The notes below the pieces were generated by a model that was not told the DNA's origin, made no database searches, and worked only from the letters and a program-made list of their open reading frames with translations. Shown one piece after another: positions 25,501 through 36,270 of a stretch of DNA of 64,000 nucleotides (its first letter is position 1; each line of letters begins with the position of its first letter). The position numbers and the translations under genes were made by a program. Source of the DNA: Serinus canaria (Eukaryota > Chordata > Aves > Passeriformes > Fringillidae); the NCBI RefSeq assembly GCF_022539315.1, contig NC_066314.1, positions 44,887,180-44,951,179 of the forward strand, read 5' to 3'.

Positions 25501-28500
25501 TGGTCTGGATTTTCCAACAAGGCAAAGACAGGGGCTTTAATTCCAGGGTAAGGGAATTAGGAGAATAATGGAGCAATCTGCATGGAAATTGTTTCCCTTG
25601 CACTATCGAATTCACTTTTTTTTTTGGGTTCTTTTTTTTTTTTTTTGTGAAGTAGAATATCTAAGAAACAGGTAAATTCCCTTTCCATAGATTTCCTTTC
25701 TATAACTTTCAGTGTACAGGAAGGTCTGAGTTAATCTAAGAATTCTCTTAAACTGAAAAGTTAGAGGCTTTGGAGGCAGAGTTGTGTACCTAGAGGTGTG
25801 TGTGTATATATAGAGAGACACTCTGGGCCATACAAACTGATTAAAAATAAACAAAACATTATGTTCAGAATTTCCCAAAGAATATGTAACAGTAAAGTTC
25901 TATCAGTCAAGTAAGGAAAGATTTAAACTGTTTCTTTAGCATGTATCCTTCCTTGTTATAGCTACTACTAGGAAACTTTATGAGAAAAAGCTTTTGAAAC
26001 TGATGGAACAAGGTCCTGACCTGAAGGCACCTGTGCCTCTCCCAGCGATTCCGACTACTGAGAACACCAGGCAGAATGGAAACAATGATTCTGACCAGTA
26101 CAGTGACAATGAGGAAGGTAAGGCTCGAGTGGAACTTGCATGGGAACAGTTTGAATTATACATGAGTAATACTTGCAGTAGAAATAACCTACAGAGGTAT
26201 GATCTTGCTGTTGGGTGAGGCTGTAAGATTCTGCTGTGGGCCATGTCAGTCATGTACTTGATCATGCAGTGCCAGCAGAGTGATCCAGGTGCCTGTTCTG
26301 GGAAAGGAAACCTTTTGCTACTGACCTGGTCCCTTTTATCCATTTTCCCCAGACTGGATGGAGCCTGTAAATCCAATAGACAGGAGAACTGCATATTGGG
26401 TGTTTCAATGTTCTTTGCACTTCACACTTAAGTACTAGTCCAATTTTCTCTGACGGTGCTCACACCATAGTATTAGTAGTTTTGTAGTTATAATTATAGT
26501 AGTTATTCACTGTGGGATAGTGAATAAATGTTTCTTTATTAATTTTCTGTTCTTTTTTGTTTAATGGCTAACACTTATGATTCAACCCTTTTTATGCTCT
26601 GTTCCTTATGGACTTAGTTGGGGGTGGATTGATTGGTTGGTCCTGGGTGTGTGTGTTGTGGGTTTTAATATCAAGTTTGTATCAAGCATGTGTAGTGGTG
26701 GGGAAAGTGGGACCAAAAACACACCATCGTGCAATTTACAAAAAAAAAAAAAACCTGCACAGATTTTAAAGAATTACTTGAATGGAGTGTTAGAAGATGC
26801 TTATTTAGTGTGGTTTGGTTTTGGGAGTGGGTTTGTTTTCTTCTGCTTTTTACAGGAATTTCCATGGACATAGGACAGAAAGGGCTGAAATACAACTAGC
26901 AATTGGATTGATCTCCCTTGCACATTTTTCAACTTTTATATTTTGCACTTTTAAGGGGAAAGGATGGTAGAGATTGATTTAGTAATGTTTGGGACAGCCA
27001 AGAGCCCAGTCACAACTGACAGCTAACTTCTTATAATTACATATGCTTCATGTAAATACTGAACTCTTCACACACTGGGAAAAGACCTCAAAGACAAGTA
27101 TTCCCCTTTTCCCTTACAAAAAAAAAAGGTTTTTTATTAATAAATCTTAAATATGTTGGTGTAAAGCTAAAATTTTAGAAAAGCAATGGAAATAATGCAT
27201 CCTTTTATTGGTGAGATGGCTGCTAACAACTCTCCTTTCTACTGCATCAAAAATGGGGTTTTATATAAAAGGACATATATTAGAGGAAAATAAGCTAACA
27301 ACTTAAAACAACATTGACAAGCTTCAATACCTTTAGTACAACCAATAGAATGGTCCTTTGGTTAAAGGAATTGCAATTTGATAGCAGTTTCTAAATGGAG
27401 CTTCTGGATTTGTCAAGGCTTATCTGAAATGTAGAATTTTTAGCAAAAAAGGTGAATACATGGATCAGTGTTTTGAAATAATTTTAAGGTTATTCTTCAA
27501 AAGTCTTTGTTCTTATACATTTAGTAGAGAAATATACTTGTTTCACAGCTTTTTAAGGGAATGGTAGCTCATAAGAGTTATGTTGCCTCTCAAAATGAAT
27601 TTTTATTAAAATGCATTTGGTTTCAACTAGTCTAACAACCAGTAGTATTATAGAAACTAGTTATATTAAAACTGTTTGCAGATCCGAAGACTGAGCTGAG
27701 GCTTGAGAAGAGAGAACCTCTGAAATCCAGGACGAAGACGCCAGTAGCACTCAAACAAAAAAGAGTTGTTGAACACAACCAGGTATGTTTGTCCTAGCAG
27801 CTCGTGGAACAGCTACTGACTGCAGGTGATGTGCTCACTAAACACCTTGCTACCTTTAACATCACATTTGACTAAGTAAGCCATGCTGATTTTTTAAAAG
27901 TTCTTTTAGAAGCCTGTTCTAATATAGCATGAAAATCTTGTGAATTAACTGTAGCGGCTGTTTTTAGCATGTCTGATAATGTTCAAAGTTATGGTCTGCT
28001 AAAAGCTGTTTGTCTGACTTGCCAGCTGCTGTAGCACCTCCTAGAGAAGAATAGTAGGCAACCTTATGATCAGTTTAGGAAACCTGGCAGATTAAGTCAC
28101 ATGGACTGATGCCTTTCTGTTGGATGCTTGTAATGAACTTGTTTTACTAAAAGCAGTGGTTTCTCAAAAAAAGAAAAGTTAGGAAATAAGGGTGCGTGGA
28201 ATTTTTTTAACAAGTGTTTTTACATATATATATATTTAGATAGCTACAGATACAGGTATGCATTTTAAATCCATCTATTTAATGATTCCTTTAAATGTAA
28301 TCTGTGAAGCAATGTATTTGGGTATATGCCTATATATATATAGGTGTGTGAATGTGTGTACACACATACACTAGCTATGTAATATATTTTCTTCAACTAT
28401 GTTTGTAGCAGCAGTACTAGAGTAGACACAAATTTGTTTAAAAACTTCTCCTATGAAGAAAAAGAATAAATAACAAGTGTAGATCTCCCACCTGTATGTA

Positions 28501-31500
28501 CCACCTTTCTTTACTTATAAATATTAGTTATGCTGTCTTGATGGAAGAGGGATTTTACAGAATCACCTCTGATTCTCAAACTGCTGAATACAGGGTTTGG
28601 TAGTTGATGGCTAATCTGTCCTTCTGATGTGAAAGCATCACTAAATGCCCTCTTCCCTACCTTAGTATACTTAAAGTCTTTAGAGTGTTGTTCGTCTGTC
28701 TAGTAAGCAGTGGAGTTATGCTGCAGTAAAGGACTCATAAAGAAACATTCAGTGACTCAGAATCTGGCTTGTTAATTGCTTGGTGTATTTTAGCAGAGCA
28801 GTGACTTTTCTCAATACTTTGTTAAATGCCAGATGCTTGCTATTTTTTTTGTGTGTGTGCATAGATGTATAAACATGCTTTAGCTATGGACGCTTTAGCT
28901 ATTTCACTCTTTAGCAGGTGAAATGCTGCTCTATGACCTTGAGTAATACAACACAGCTATGGAGATCCATAACTAGTTTGCTTATTTTAAGTTGGAGTTT
29001 TAGGGTGCAAGCTGAACAGATTTTACTTCAAAAAATTTAAACACACACGTAGTTCAGTGCGCCAAACATTCTTTAATTTTGATCAGGCAACTTCTGCTTG
29101 TAATGGTCTCTATAATGAGCATCTTAATCTTTAGATTCTTGTATTTCAAGAATCACTTTTTTCAAAGTGATTATTCTGCCAAAAATCCCTATCAGCTTCA
29201 GTGTAATAAAGATAGTTAATTCTGCTGTCAACAAAGAAAACTTGTAGTCTTCAGGAACTCATCTACAGAACAAAAGAGATGTAGCAAGGTATTTTTGTGC
29301 CATTTTAAGTGATGATTTGTTTACTCAATTTTTTGTCATCTATTTTCACTATATTAGTATCATGTCATTACTCTTTTGGCAATCTTACATGTGCAGTACA
29401 GATGAGATGCAATATTTTGCAACTTGTCTTTTAATTACCAGGAGTTAATCAAAAGAATGATGAAAACATTATGTCATTTCAAAATTGCCAAATTCTTCAG
29501 AAACTCTTTAGTTCGTTAAACTTTTTACTTTTGAACTTCTGATTGTTTCTTGTCTGGTTTTTTTTTTTTTTTCAAATACAGCAAATAGACAAAACCACTG
29601 AAAAAACCCAAAACAAAACAGCCCCACCCACCCCCCAGTTAAATTTTGCAGCTGCTTGAAGCCAAGAACAACTTAATGCTTTTGGCTAGCAAATGTGTGT
29701 AGTCATGTATTTTGCTGAGAACAAAACCAGAACATGGAGATTTTTTTCTTTCCTCCCCTTCTTCCAGTGGAATTGCATTGTAGGTTTTCATCAATGTGTT
29801 AAGGGACTATACTCATTCTGCAGAACTATTTCAACTGTTCTGCACTGTGTGGCCACACAGTGCATAACAGCTGAAGTAGTTCTGCAGAATGAGTATAGTC
29901 TGGAGCATGGTGTGGCTGAGCTGGTGGGCAGTGTGGAGTGAGCAGACTTACTAGTTACTTCTAGGTCCTGTGCAGCACTGGTTTTAGACCAGATGAAGAT
30001 GTATGTAGCTTACAAGACTGTAATTTAGCATGGCTGGATGTAGCTGTTCTCTTGAGAAGAGAGTGAAAATAGATAGCTATTAGGCAGACTGCTGCAAAAG
30101 AAATTGGGTGGGGAGGTTGAACATGGTCTTATCAGTCAGTTAGCAGTGGAGGGCTCGATGAACTTGAGCTCAGCTGTTTGTGTTTAATTACCTCTTCATA
30201 GTGAAAGGTTGGTAGGAAATCCTAATTTAAATACCCCCTTCTAATCCAGTAGGTGAATCTAGAGTAGGAGTTCAGAACTGAGCCTGGCATGTCATAGTAA
30301 GTGGCATTGGGCAGAAGGAGGCAGGCTAAACAATGTAAATGTTCAGGAGTAATGTAGAACTCGTCTCTCTTCTGAAAGTTTGTCCAGTGACATTCTGCAT
30401 GTGCCGTGTTCCCCTACTCCTCCCAGTATTTTTTTTTTTTTTTACTACCTGTATAGTAACTTGGTAAGTGATAGCTGAGGTAAAGTCATAATCTGTAGTT
30501 TCACTGCTCATGAGTTATTTGACAGTTAGAAGCAGATACTGAGCACTGCTTGTGTACCACACCACACCATTGTAGTTTCTCTGGTTACATTACAGGGTAG
30601 TGGTGTACCCAACATGAGCGTTACATTTTGATGGGGTTAGAGGCCTGCTCTGTTGACAGGATAATTATAACTGTACACAACAAATTTTATTTCTTCTTTT
30701 TCATTTTGTCTGTTGACTGTGTTCTACTGAAATCTGGGAGGGGTTTTATGCAGTGGATTCTGGTTTTTCCTAGACTTTTCATGCAAGAAAAAAATTGAAA
30801 GTTGGTACTTAAAACATGACTAAAGTATCTGAAGAAGAGAGGCAGTTATTAATGAAGTGCTGTCTTTCATTAGAAGACAAGTAATTCATAGTCAAATAGT
30901 CTGTAATGAGGAGCTCGTGGTTACTAGAATGAATGACTTTGTCTTCCTGCTTTCCTGAGTAGATTGTTGGAGTAGAAACACTCTGAAATTAGTATTTTTT
31001 TCTTTAAGCTTCTAAAGAACACCTTTCAAATAGAAAGTGTATGGGGTTGAAGTGGGGAATTGTGATTGTAAGTTGCAGGAAGTAAGAGAATCCAATGTCT
31101 GGTAAATATTTAAGAAAGGGTTAGAAGATGTTTCATCACAAGTCTGTTAAAATTGTAAAGAATTTTGGAGAAATAGGCTGTAATCTACAATTCTAAAAAA
31201 AATATGAATCTGCTTGGACCTGAGGTCTGTGTATTAAAGTGCTTCAGTGATTTTTGGAATGAAGTGAAACACTTGTGCTCCCTCTGCTGTATATGTAGTA
31301 GCTGTTATACAGAATTTGTCATAGAACCATAAAGCAGCTCAGCTTCTAGTTTCACTGTCCCCTCTCAATTAATAAATACTTTTCAGCCTGTTCTCTTAAC
31401 ACATTGTTTTGGGGCTGAAACTGTTCTAGTGAAGTAATTTCCACTATTGAACCTGTAACGACAGTTGCAGTGTATAACTTTATTTAGCAGTGAGTGTAAC

Positions 31501-34500
31501 TTCCAAAAACTTGGTAATACATCACTGTATGAGGTATTAATGTGCAAAGATAGAAGTATTAAAAAAGTAATATTTTTTATTTTTAAACTTAACCAAATAA
31601 AAAAGAAAATCTTGTATGTAATCTAGATGAAGCAGATCCACATCTCCCTTTCCATCTTGGAATTAGTTTTGAGGGGAATATTTGCTTTGAGCATGAAACT
31701 TGCAGTAAAGCATAGGGAATGATCTGCATTTGTTAATGGCTATAAAAGTTTGGTGCTTCATTCTGTTACTTCAATTTGTGAGAGATCTGTATCAGGCTTG
31801 ATTGTTTAAACCTGCTGTTATGTGAAAATTGTTAGTTTCATCCCTGTATGTGGAAACTTTTTAAGATCATTAAGTGTCTCTCCCTGCTCCCTGTGGCTGA
31901 AGATTAGTTCCTGTTGAAACACAGGTGGCTGTGCATAAACTGCCCAATTTTGCTTAAGAAAATAGAACCCTATCTGTGTAGAGAAAAAGGTGATGCTTTC
32001 TGCTTATGCTCATAGATTTATTTTTGTATTTGTGTGTGTAGGCAGGAAATGTAATGGGACTGAAAGCTTCATGTCTGCTGTCCATGTCTTAATGTAACTC
32101 CTCATGTTAGCTCATTATACGGCAGTGAGCAAATCAGCAGTTTTTACTGTTGGACATTATCTATTCTGTTCTGTATTTGAGCAACAATATGCTCAAATGT
32201 AAGTATTCTGGTCAATGCTACTAATCTAGCTAGCTATTCATTATTGAATGTTTTAGGATCCACAGTTTTTTGATTGTAGACATGTTGCTTCTGGAGTATG
32301 CATGCTATTTTGGCTTTTGGTTGTGAGTATCTGATATTTGGAGCTGGTTTTCATGTATATGATCATGTGTTTGATGCTTGAATAGACCTATTCTCAAGAT
32401 GGAGTTACTGAGACTGTCTGGACAAGTGGATCTTCAAAAAGTGGACCTCTGCAGGCATTTTCTAGGGAGTCTACAAGAGTGTCAAGAAGAACACCAAGAA
32501 AAAGGGTGATGAGAGGCTTTTATAATAGACAAGATTTTTTTTTTCTCTCACTCTTAGGGTCCCAGTGGCTCTTTTATTCAATTGTTGTCTTTTGTTTGTT
32601 TTAAACAAACAGGTGGAAGCTACAGCACAGTTGCCTGTAGATGATGCTGTAATATCAGAGAGTACTCCCCTAAATGAAACTGTATTGGCTGCAAGCAACG
32701 AGACCCTAGTAAATATGCTTAGTAAATATGTTTAATCAATTGTGCTATTCTTCTGTAATATTTTCATTGATAGAATAATTCTGTTTTGCACAAATAGAAG
32801 ACTGTTTTAAGGAAAGTAAGACTCTTCAGTATTCTTTAAGAACACATACTCAGTATCTGTTTTAGTACCTAGTACTCTTCACTTTGAGATGGGACTAGGT
32901 CAACACCTAGGTCCCACCTAATGTTGTTTGGGGGGGAGGGCTGAAAAGAACCACTTTACAAGCTTAGATGCTTTCTTAATTTATTTAAGTACATGCAGAA
33001 TATTTGCCTTTAAGTTTGGCTTTTCTTGTGAACTAAATAGCTTTTATGTTTCTAAATGGCTTAAAAGAAACTACTTGGAATGATAAGCAGTGTGTTTCCT
33101 TTGCTGATCTTGGAGCACCTTTTACATAACCTTCTTCAGTTAACTGCTAACATGCATATATTCAATGCACATAAAGGTTTTGTTTTTTGGTTCTGCCACC
33201 TTGCCCCTTTTCATTTTGTATTTTGGCTGTTTCTGAGTTTGAACAATTTTGAATCTCGGCAGGTTGGCAATAGGGTGCCTGGAAATTTCAAGCATGCAGC
33301 TCCTACGCTGTCAGTCAGTGAACTCTCAGACATGCCCAGAAGAACACCAAAGAAACTACTGATGACAGCTGAAGTAAATAAATTAAAACTTAGATTGCTC
33401 TTGCTTACTCTCTGTGAACAAAATTCTTGTGTGTATGTGCTTACTTCTTAGTACAGAGGGGGGTGGAGGATGTCACTGCCAGGGTGACACCAGTCAAAAT
33501 AAACTAGTGTTGTCACATGACATAAAACAAAACATAAACTTATTTTCATCTTCCCCTTTCAGATTTGTGTGTGTGTGTGTGAAAATCTGATTTTTCTTTT
33601 TTCCTAAGACAAATATTTTGATGTGTTATTTCTCCTTGTGCTGCTATTTTTCTGAACAAAATGTAGTTGGTTTTTTTTGGTTTTTTTTATTCTTTATAGC
33701 TCAAAGTAGAGTAGACATAGGTTATCTCCCTTTGAGCATGTAAATCAGCCTATCCTGAAAAAACACAATGTGCTTTAATTTAGGGAATTAAGTTATAGAA
33801 TCATTTTAGACCAAGTGCCTGAATTAAAAAAGTATCTGTAGATTTATGACAGTTAACAAGAAAGAAAAAAATTCTTTTACTGTTAACCTATTCAAGCTGT
33901 CAAAAATTATATCTCTTGGAGAACTGTCTAAAGCACCTGCAAGTATATGTAATTGTATTAATGTAATACTGTAATGTGGAATTTTACATTGCAAGATGTG
34001 TTTGTCTGTTTATGTAGCTCTAGATAAAGCTGCTGTTAACACTTCATTTACAATATGACTGCAATGTAGACTTAGTTGTCAAATAGAATGTTGTGGGTCA
34101 ACTTGATGTTCTATTCCAAACTGCTGATGGGGTTTTTCAGTCAGTATTTTACTGCACTGTGATTTATTACAGCATACTGTATGGTTTATTGCAGCAAGAA
34201 GAGACAGATTGCCCACATCAATTCTTTTTAAATCATGTTGATCACAACCAGTCCTGTGATCTGCTCAACACAGCCATGATAGAGGTGATGGTTAAGTTTT
34301 TTTGATCATCTACATCATCGGCTCACAGGTGTACAGGATTTATACAACTTATTCTTTATCTTAAAGGAAACTGAGGCGATCACTGAATGCTTTAGGACAC
34401 CAAAAGTGACCGAATGGCTGCCAATAATTAAGGTTAAACAAACTTCTAAAACACAAGAAGTAAACTTCTTGAATGGCACTGGGTGACTCATTCATTCTTA

Positions 34501-36270
34501 CAAATTGCACATGGTATGGTAGTGGTCACTGAGATAGCCACTTCTATCAGGTGGTCACTGAGATAGAAACTTTTTGTTTTGCTGTCTGTTCGGCCTCTAA
34601 CTGATTTTGGTTTCCTAGGTGCTGGAGAGAACTACAGAAGAAAGAAGAGTAGAAAGGGATATTCTTAAAGAATTGTTCCCTTATGAAGTATCAACACCTA
34701 CAGGAATTAGGTAATTCTAAGGTTTATGGGGACTTTTTTCTTGGTTCTTGTAAACCTATTTAAGCTGAGAAATATCTTTTGATTATATTGATAGATTTCT
34801 GAGGAATAGTTTTTGCACTCTGGCTCAATGACATTTGTGACAGCCACCTATTCTATTCTATACACATAGATTTGTCACGAAAACAGCCCCCTTTCTATTG
34901 AAATTGGAGAAGGGAGATGGGTGGTACTATAGTAGGAATTATTACTGGAATTTCTACATGGTGAAAGTTAAATGGAAAGGGCTTTTCTGTGGTAACGACT
35001 TGCAGTATTTAAGTTTTTGACAACATGCAACTGCTTAGGCCTGCTGTAAATTAAGGAAAGATCTTGCAGCATATATTTGAGTTTTCTTTTGCAAAGCAAG
35101 AAAGAACTTTCAGATACCCTATTTTTTCCTTTAGGTGGCAGTCATATTGATTACTCTTGGCATGAATAAGGAAGGCATCTAGGAAAGGCTATTACTTGTG
35201 CATTTTGGGTTTTTTTTGTGTCATATATTTAATCAAAAATTGAACCTCTGCATGCAACCCTCTGGTTAATTAGGTAATTTTAAAAATTGCTCTGTTTAGA
35301 GGATATGAGAAAGTTTACCCATGTTAAGATGTGAAATAATTTCCTGTGTTTCCAACATACGAATTATAGCTTCGATTTAAACTGTAATTGCATAAACTCT
35401 TATCCATAAGGAGAATATATAGTACTAGTTGCTACTACTGTAGTGTGTCTGCTGACTACTCGAGTTTGCTCTCCTGTTTTGAGGTCTAGTTAAATCCATA
35501 CCACTTTCTTTTCTTTTAAATAAAAATCATATATGTGTACTCCTTGTATTTAGGAACTTGGCAGTGTACATGGGTTTTTTTAATCCTTGCTGCTTTGTCT
35601 TTTGTCTCTGTGTATTGGCTTAGCCATCAGTAGATATTTTATTGGCCAGAGATAATCTTATGTTTAGAAATCCCAGCGGGGCTGCATAAATAATGATTAA
35701 AAAAGCAAATAGAGGGAGATACTTTCTACAGTTTGATTGCCAGCTATGATCCTTTTTATGTGGATAAGGTGAAGTAGCATTTGAAGGTTTTGTAGAGTGT
35801 TTGCTTGAACACTCGGTTGTTAACATGTCCATCTGTCAAGCTTCAAAAGTAGTATTACAGGTAGTATATTCACCAGAAATAATTCTTAGTTCTTTAATTA
35901 TACTAAAGCTTCTGTATGTACTTTAGATTGCTCTCTTAAATATGCAGTGTTTCAGTTGACTTTTTTTTTTATTAACAGTGCTAGCTGCCGTAGACCAATC
36001 AAAGGAGCTGCCAGCCGGCCTCTAGAGCACAGTGACTTCATACTGGAGGAAAGTTACTCTAAGTATGCGCAGAAATATGGTACCTCCGCTGACATCAAGT
36101 CAGAGAAGCCACCAATAAAAAAAGAACGCCCTGTTCCTCTGTGGATAAAAGTTCTTCTCTTTGTTATTGTTTCAGTCTTCATGTTTTTGGTTTATCAGTC
36201 AATGGAAACTAATCAAGGAAATCCTTTTTCTAGATACCTGAATATGGTCAGTCCAGGCAGTGCCGAATGA
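16302..36270 (+). CDS. TMPO: TMPO / lamina-associated polypeptide 2, beta-type isoform
   Basis: Inner-nuclear-membrane protein that links lamins and chromatin through BAF. Nine coding exons join in frame: 16302-16544, 24237-24363, 25962-26117, 27682-27782, 32386-32505, 32613-32708, 33263-33373, 34619-34710 and 35979-36270. They give 445 residues (human LAP2beta is 454). The N-terminal LEM-like domain (about 1-50, starting [20 protein letters not shown]) binds DNA. The LEM domain (about 100-142, with YGVNPGPIV and [11 protein letters not shown]) binds BAF. The central region, by homology, includes the lamin-B-binding part. A single membrane anchor (about 404-421, [18 protein letters not shown]) lies near the C terminus, followed by a short lumenal tail, which marks a tail-anchored type II protein. 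The start is fixed by the conserved MPEF and the GC-rich 5' UTR. Every junction has GT/AG and preserves frame. The mammalian LAP2alpha exon is absent. Identification is very secure; isoform use is inferred from exon phases. Confidence 0.97.
18690..18840. promoter_or_regulatory. Small CpG island inside TMPO intron 1
   Basis: About 150 bp of extremely CpG-rich DNA sit 2.1 kb downstream of the main TMPO promoter island, surrounded by AT-rich intron. They contain a close match to the CTCF core. The block could be an insulator, an enhancer or an alternative promoter. No coding exon is visible in it. Confidence 0.6.
18742..18753 (+). promoter_or_regulatory. CTCF-like core motif
   Basis: CCAGGGGGCGCG matches the 11-bp zinc-finger core of the CTCF consensus (CCAGGGGGCGC) exactly and lies in a methylatable CpG-rich setting. 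Binding is inferred from the motif only. Confidence 0.55.
21530..21590. repeat. Imperfect tandem duplication, period about 34 bp
   Basis: Two copies of a 27-28-bp segment (21530-21556 and 21563-21590), both containing gtat-ttg-tgcaa-aatatttacat, differ at a few positions and are separated by 6 bp. This is a small local duplication in intron 1. Confidence 0.8.
24237..24363 (+). CDS. TMPO: TMPO coding exon 2
   Basis: Encodes residues 82-123 plus one base. It begins [20 protein letters not shown] and carries the first half of the LEM domain, up to YGVNPGPIV. The acceptor is ttccag and the donor gtaggt; it ends in phase 1. Confidence 0.95.
25962..26117 (+). CDS. TMPO: TMPO coding exon 3
   Basis: Encodes residues 124-175, the second half of the LEM domain ([14 protein letters not shown]) and a serine/asparagine-rich, acidic linker ([19 protein letters not shown]). 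It has phase 1 at both ends. In mammals this is the last exon shared between LAP2alpha and LAP2beta. Confidence 0.95.
26118..27681. other. TMPO: TMPO intron 3; no LAP2alpha-specific exon
   Basis: In mammals a roughly 1.5-2-kb alternative terminal exon encoding the LAP2alpha-specific domain follows exon 3. This entire intron is 1564 bp, and its longest open stretch is under 100 codons and unlike that domain. The exon is therefore absent, which fits the published view that it arose in the mammalian lineage from a DIRS1-like retrotransposon. Confidence 0.8.
27682..27782 (+). CDS. TMPO: TMPO coding exon 4
   Basis: Encodes residues 176-209 ([20 protein letters not shown]...VVEHNQ) and switches the frame from phase 1 to phase 0. 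It is basic and proline-containing, as in the human beta-specific start, and opens the beta/gamma branch of splicing. Confidence 0.94.
27783..32385. other. TMPO: TMPO intron 4 (4.6 kb)
   Basis: AT-rich intron with a short (AT)n stretch near 28.22 kb and the 96-bp palindrome at 29805-29900. I found no interspersed repeat or additional exon that I could support. Confidence 0.8.
29805..29900. repeat. 96-bp near-perfect palindrome in TMPO intron 4
   Basis: Two 48-bp arms meet at a central TGGCCA with no spacer. The left arm starts GACTATACTCATTCTGCAGA and the right arm ends in its complement. Only three of 48 positions mismatch, and one of these becomes a G-U pair in + strand RNA. It would extrude as a cruciform in DNA or fold into one long hairpin in the TMPO pre-mRNA. 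No known mobile family is recognised and no target-site duplication is evident at the ends. Confidence 0.93.
32386..32505 (+). CDS. TMPO: TMPO coding exon 5 (cassette)
   Basis: Encodes residues 210-249, from [20 protein letters not shown] to SRRTPRKR. It is 120 nt long with phase 0 at both ends. It contains arginine/serine-rich motifs of the beta-specific region. Confidence 0.94.
32613..32708 (+). CDS. TMPO: TMPO coding exon 6 (cassette)
   Basis: Encodes residues 250-281 ([20 protein letters not shown]...). It is 96 nt long with phase 0 at both ends, and only 107 bp of intron separates it from exon 5. Confidence 0.94.
33263..33373 (+). CDS. TMPO: TMPO coding exon 7 (cassette)
   Basis: Encodes residues 282-318 ([20 protein letters not shown]...[13 protein letters not shown]). 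It is 111 nt long with phase 0 at both ends. Exons 5, 6 and 7 together are 327 nt, or 109 codons, which equals the difference between human LAP2beta (454) and LAP2gamma (345). Confidence 0.94.
33566..33581. repeat. (TG)8 microsatellite
   Basis: Eight TG units in TMPO intron 7, flanked by TCAGATTT on the left and its complement AAATCTGA on the right. Confidence 0.85.
34195..34284 (+). CDS. TMPO: Candidate alternative TMPO cassette exon 7a (90 nt)
   Basis: The 90-nt stretch has a pyrimidine-rich acceptor (tttattgcag) and donor GAG|gtgatg. It is open in phase 0, the phase of both neighbouring exons, and would add 30 residues beginning [20 protein letters not shown]. Human LAP2beta has no counterpart that I recall. 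It may be a bird or non-mammal isoform exon, or a chance open stretch. Confidence 0.4.
34367..34432 (+). CDS. TMPO: Candidate alternative TMPO cassette exon 7b (66 nt)
   Basis: The 66-nt stretch follows acceptor cttattctttatcttaaag and ends at donor AAG|gttaaa. It is open in phase 0 and would encode 22 residues ([20 protein letters not shown] plus two). It lies 82 bp after candidate 7a, so both could be included without changing frame. The donor is weaker than those of the constitutive exons. Confidence 0.4.
34522..34566. repeat. Direct repeat near TMPO exon 8
   Basis: gtggtcactgagatag occurs twice (34522-34537 and 34551-34566), 29 bp apart, about 50-100 bp upstream of exon 8. Confidence 0.85.
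34619..34710 (+). CDS. TMPO: TMPO coding exon 8
   Basis: Encodes residues 319-348 plus two bases ([20 protein letters not shown]...STPTGI). It corresponds to the highly conserved human [23 protein letters not shown] and lies in the lamin-binding part. The acceptor is tttcctag and the donor gtaatt; it ends in phase 2. Confidence 0.95.
35979..36270 (+). CDS. TMPO: TMPO terminal coding exon 9
   Basis: Encodes residues 349-445 ([20 protein letters not shown]...) and the stop TGA at 36268-36270. It contains the basic segment [12 protein letters not shown], which could help nuclear targeting, the membrane anchor and the lumenal METNQGNPF tail. Confidence 0.96.

Noticed and set aside
32886..32916. 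Short inverted repeat tgggactaggt...acctaggtccca in TMPO intron 6
   Set aside because: Only about 11 paired bases with a bulge. Hairpins of this size are common by chance.
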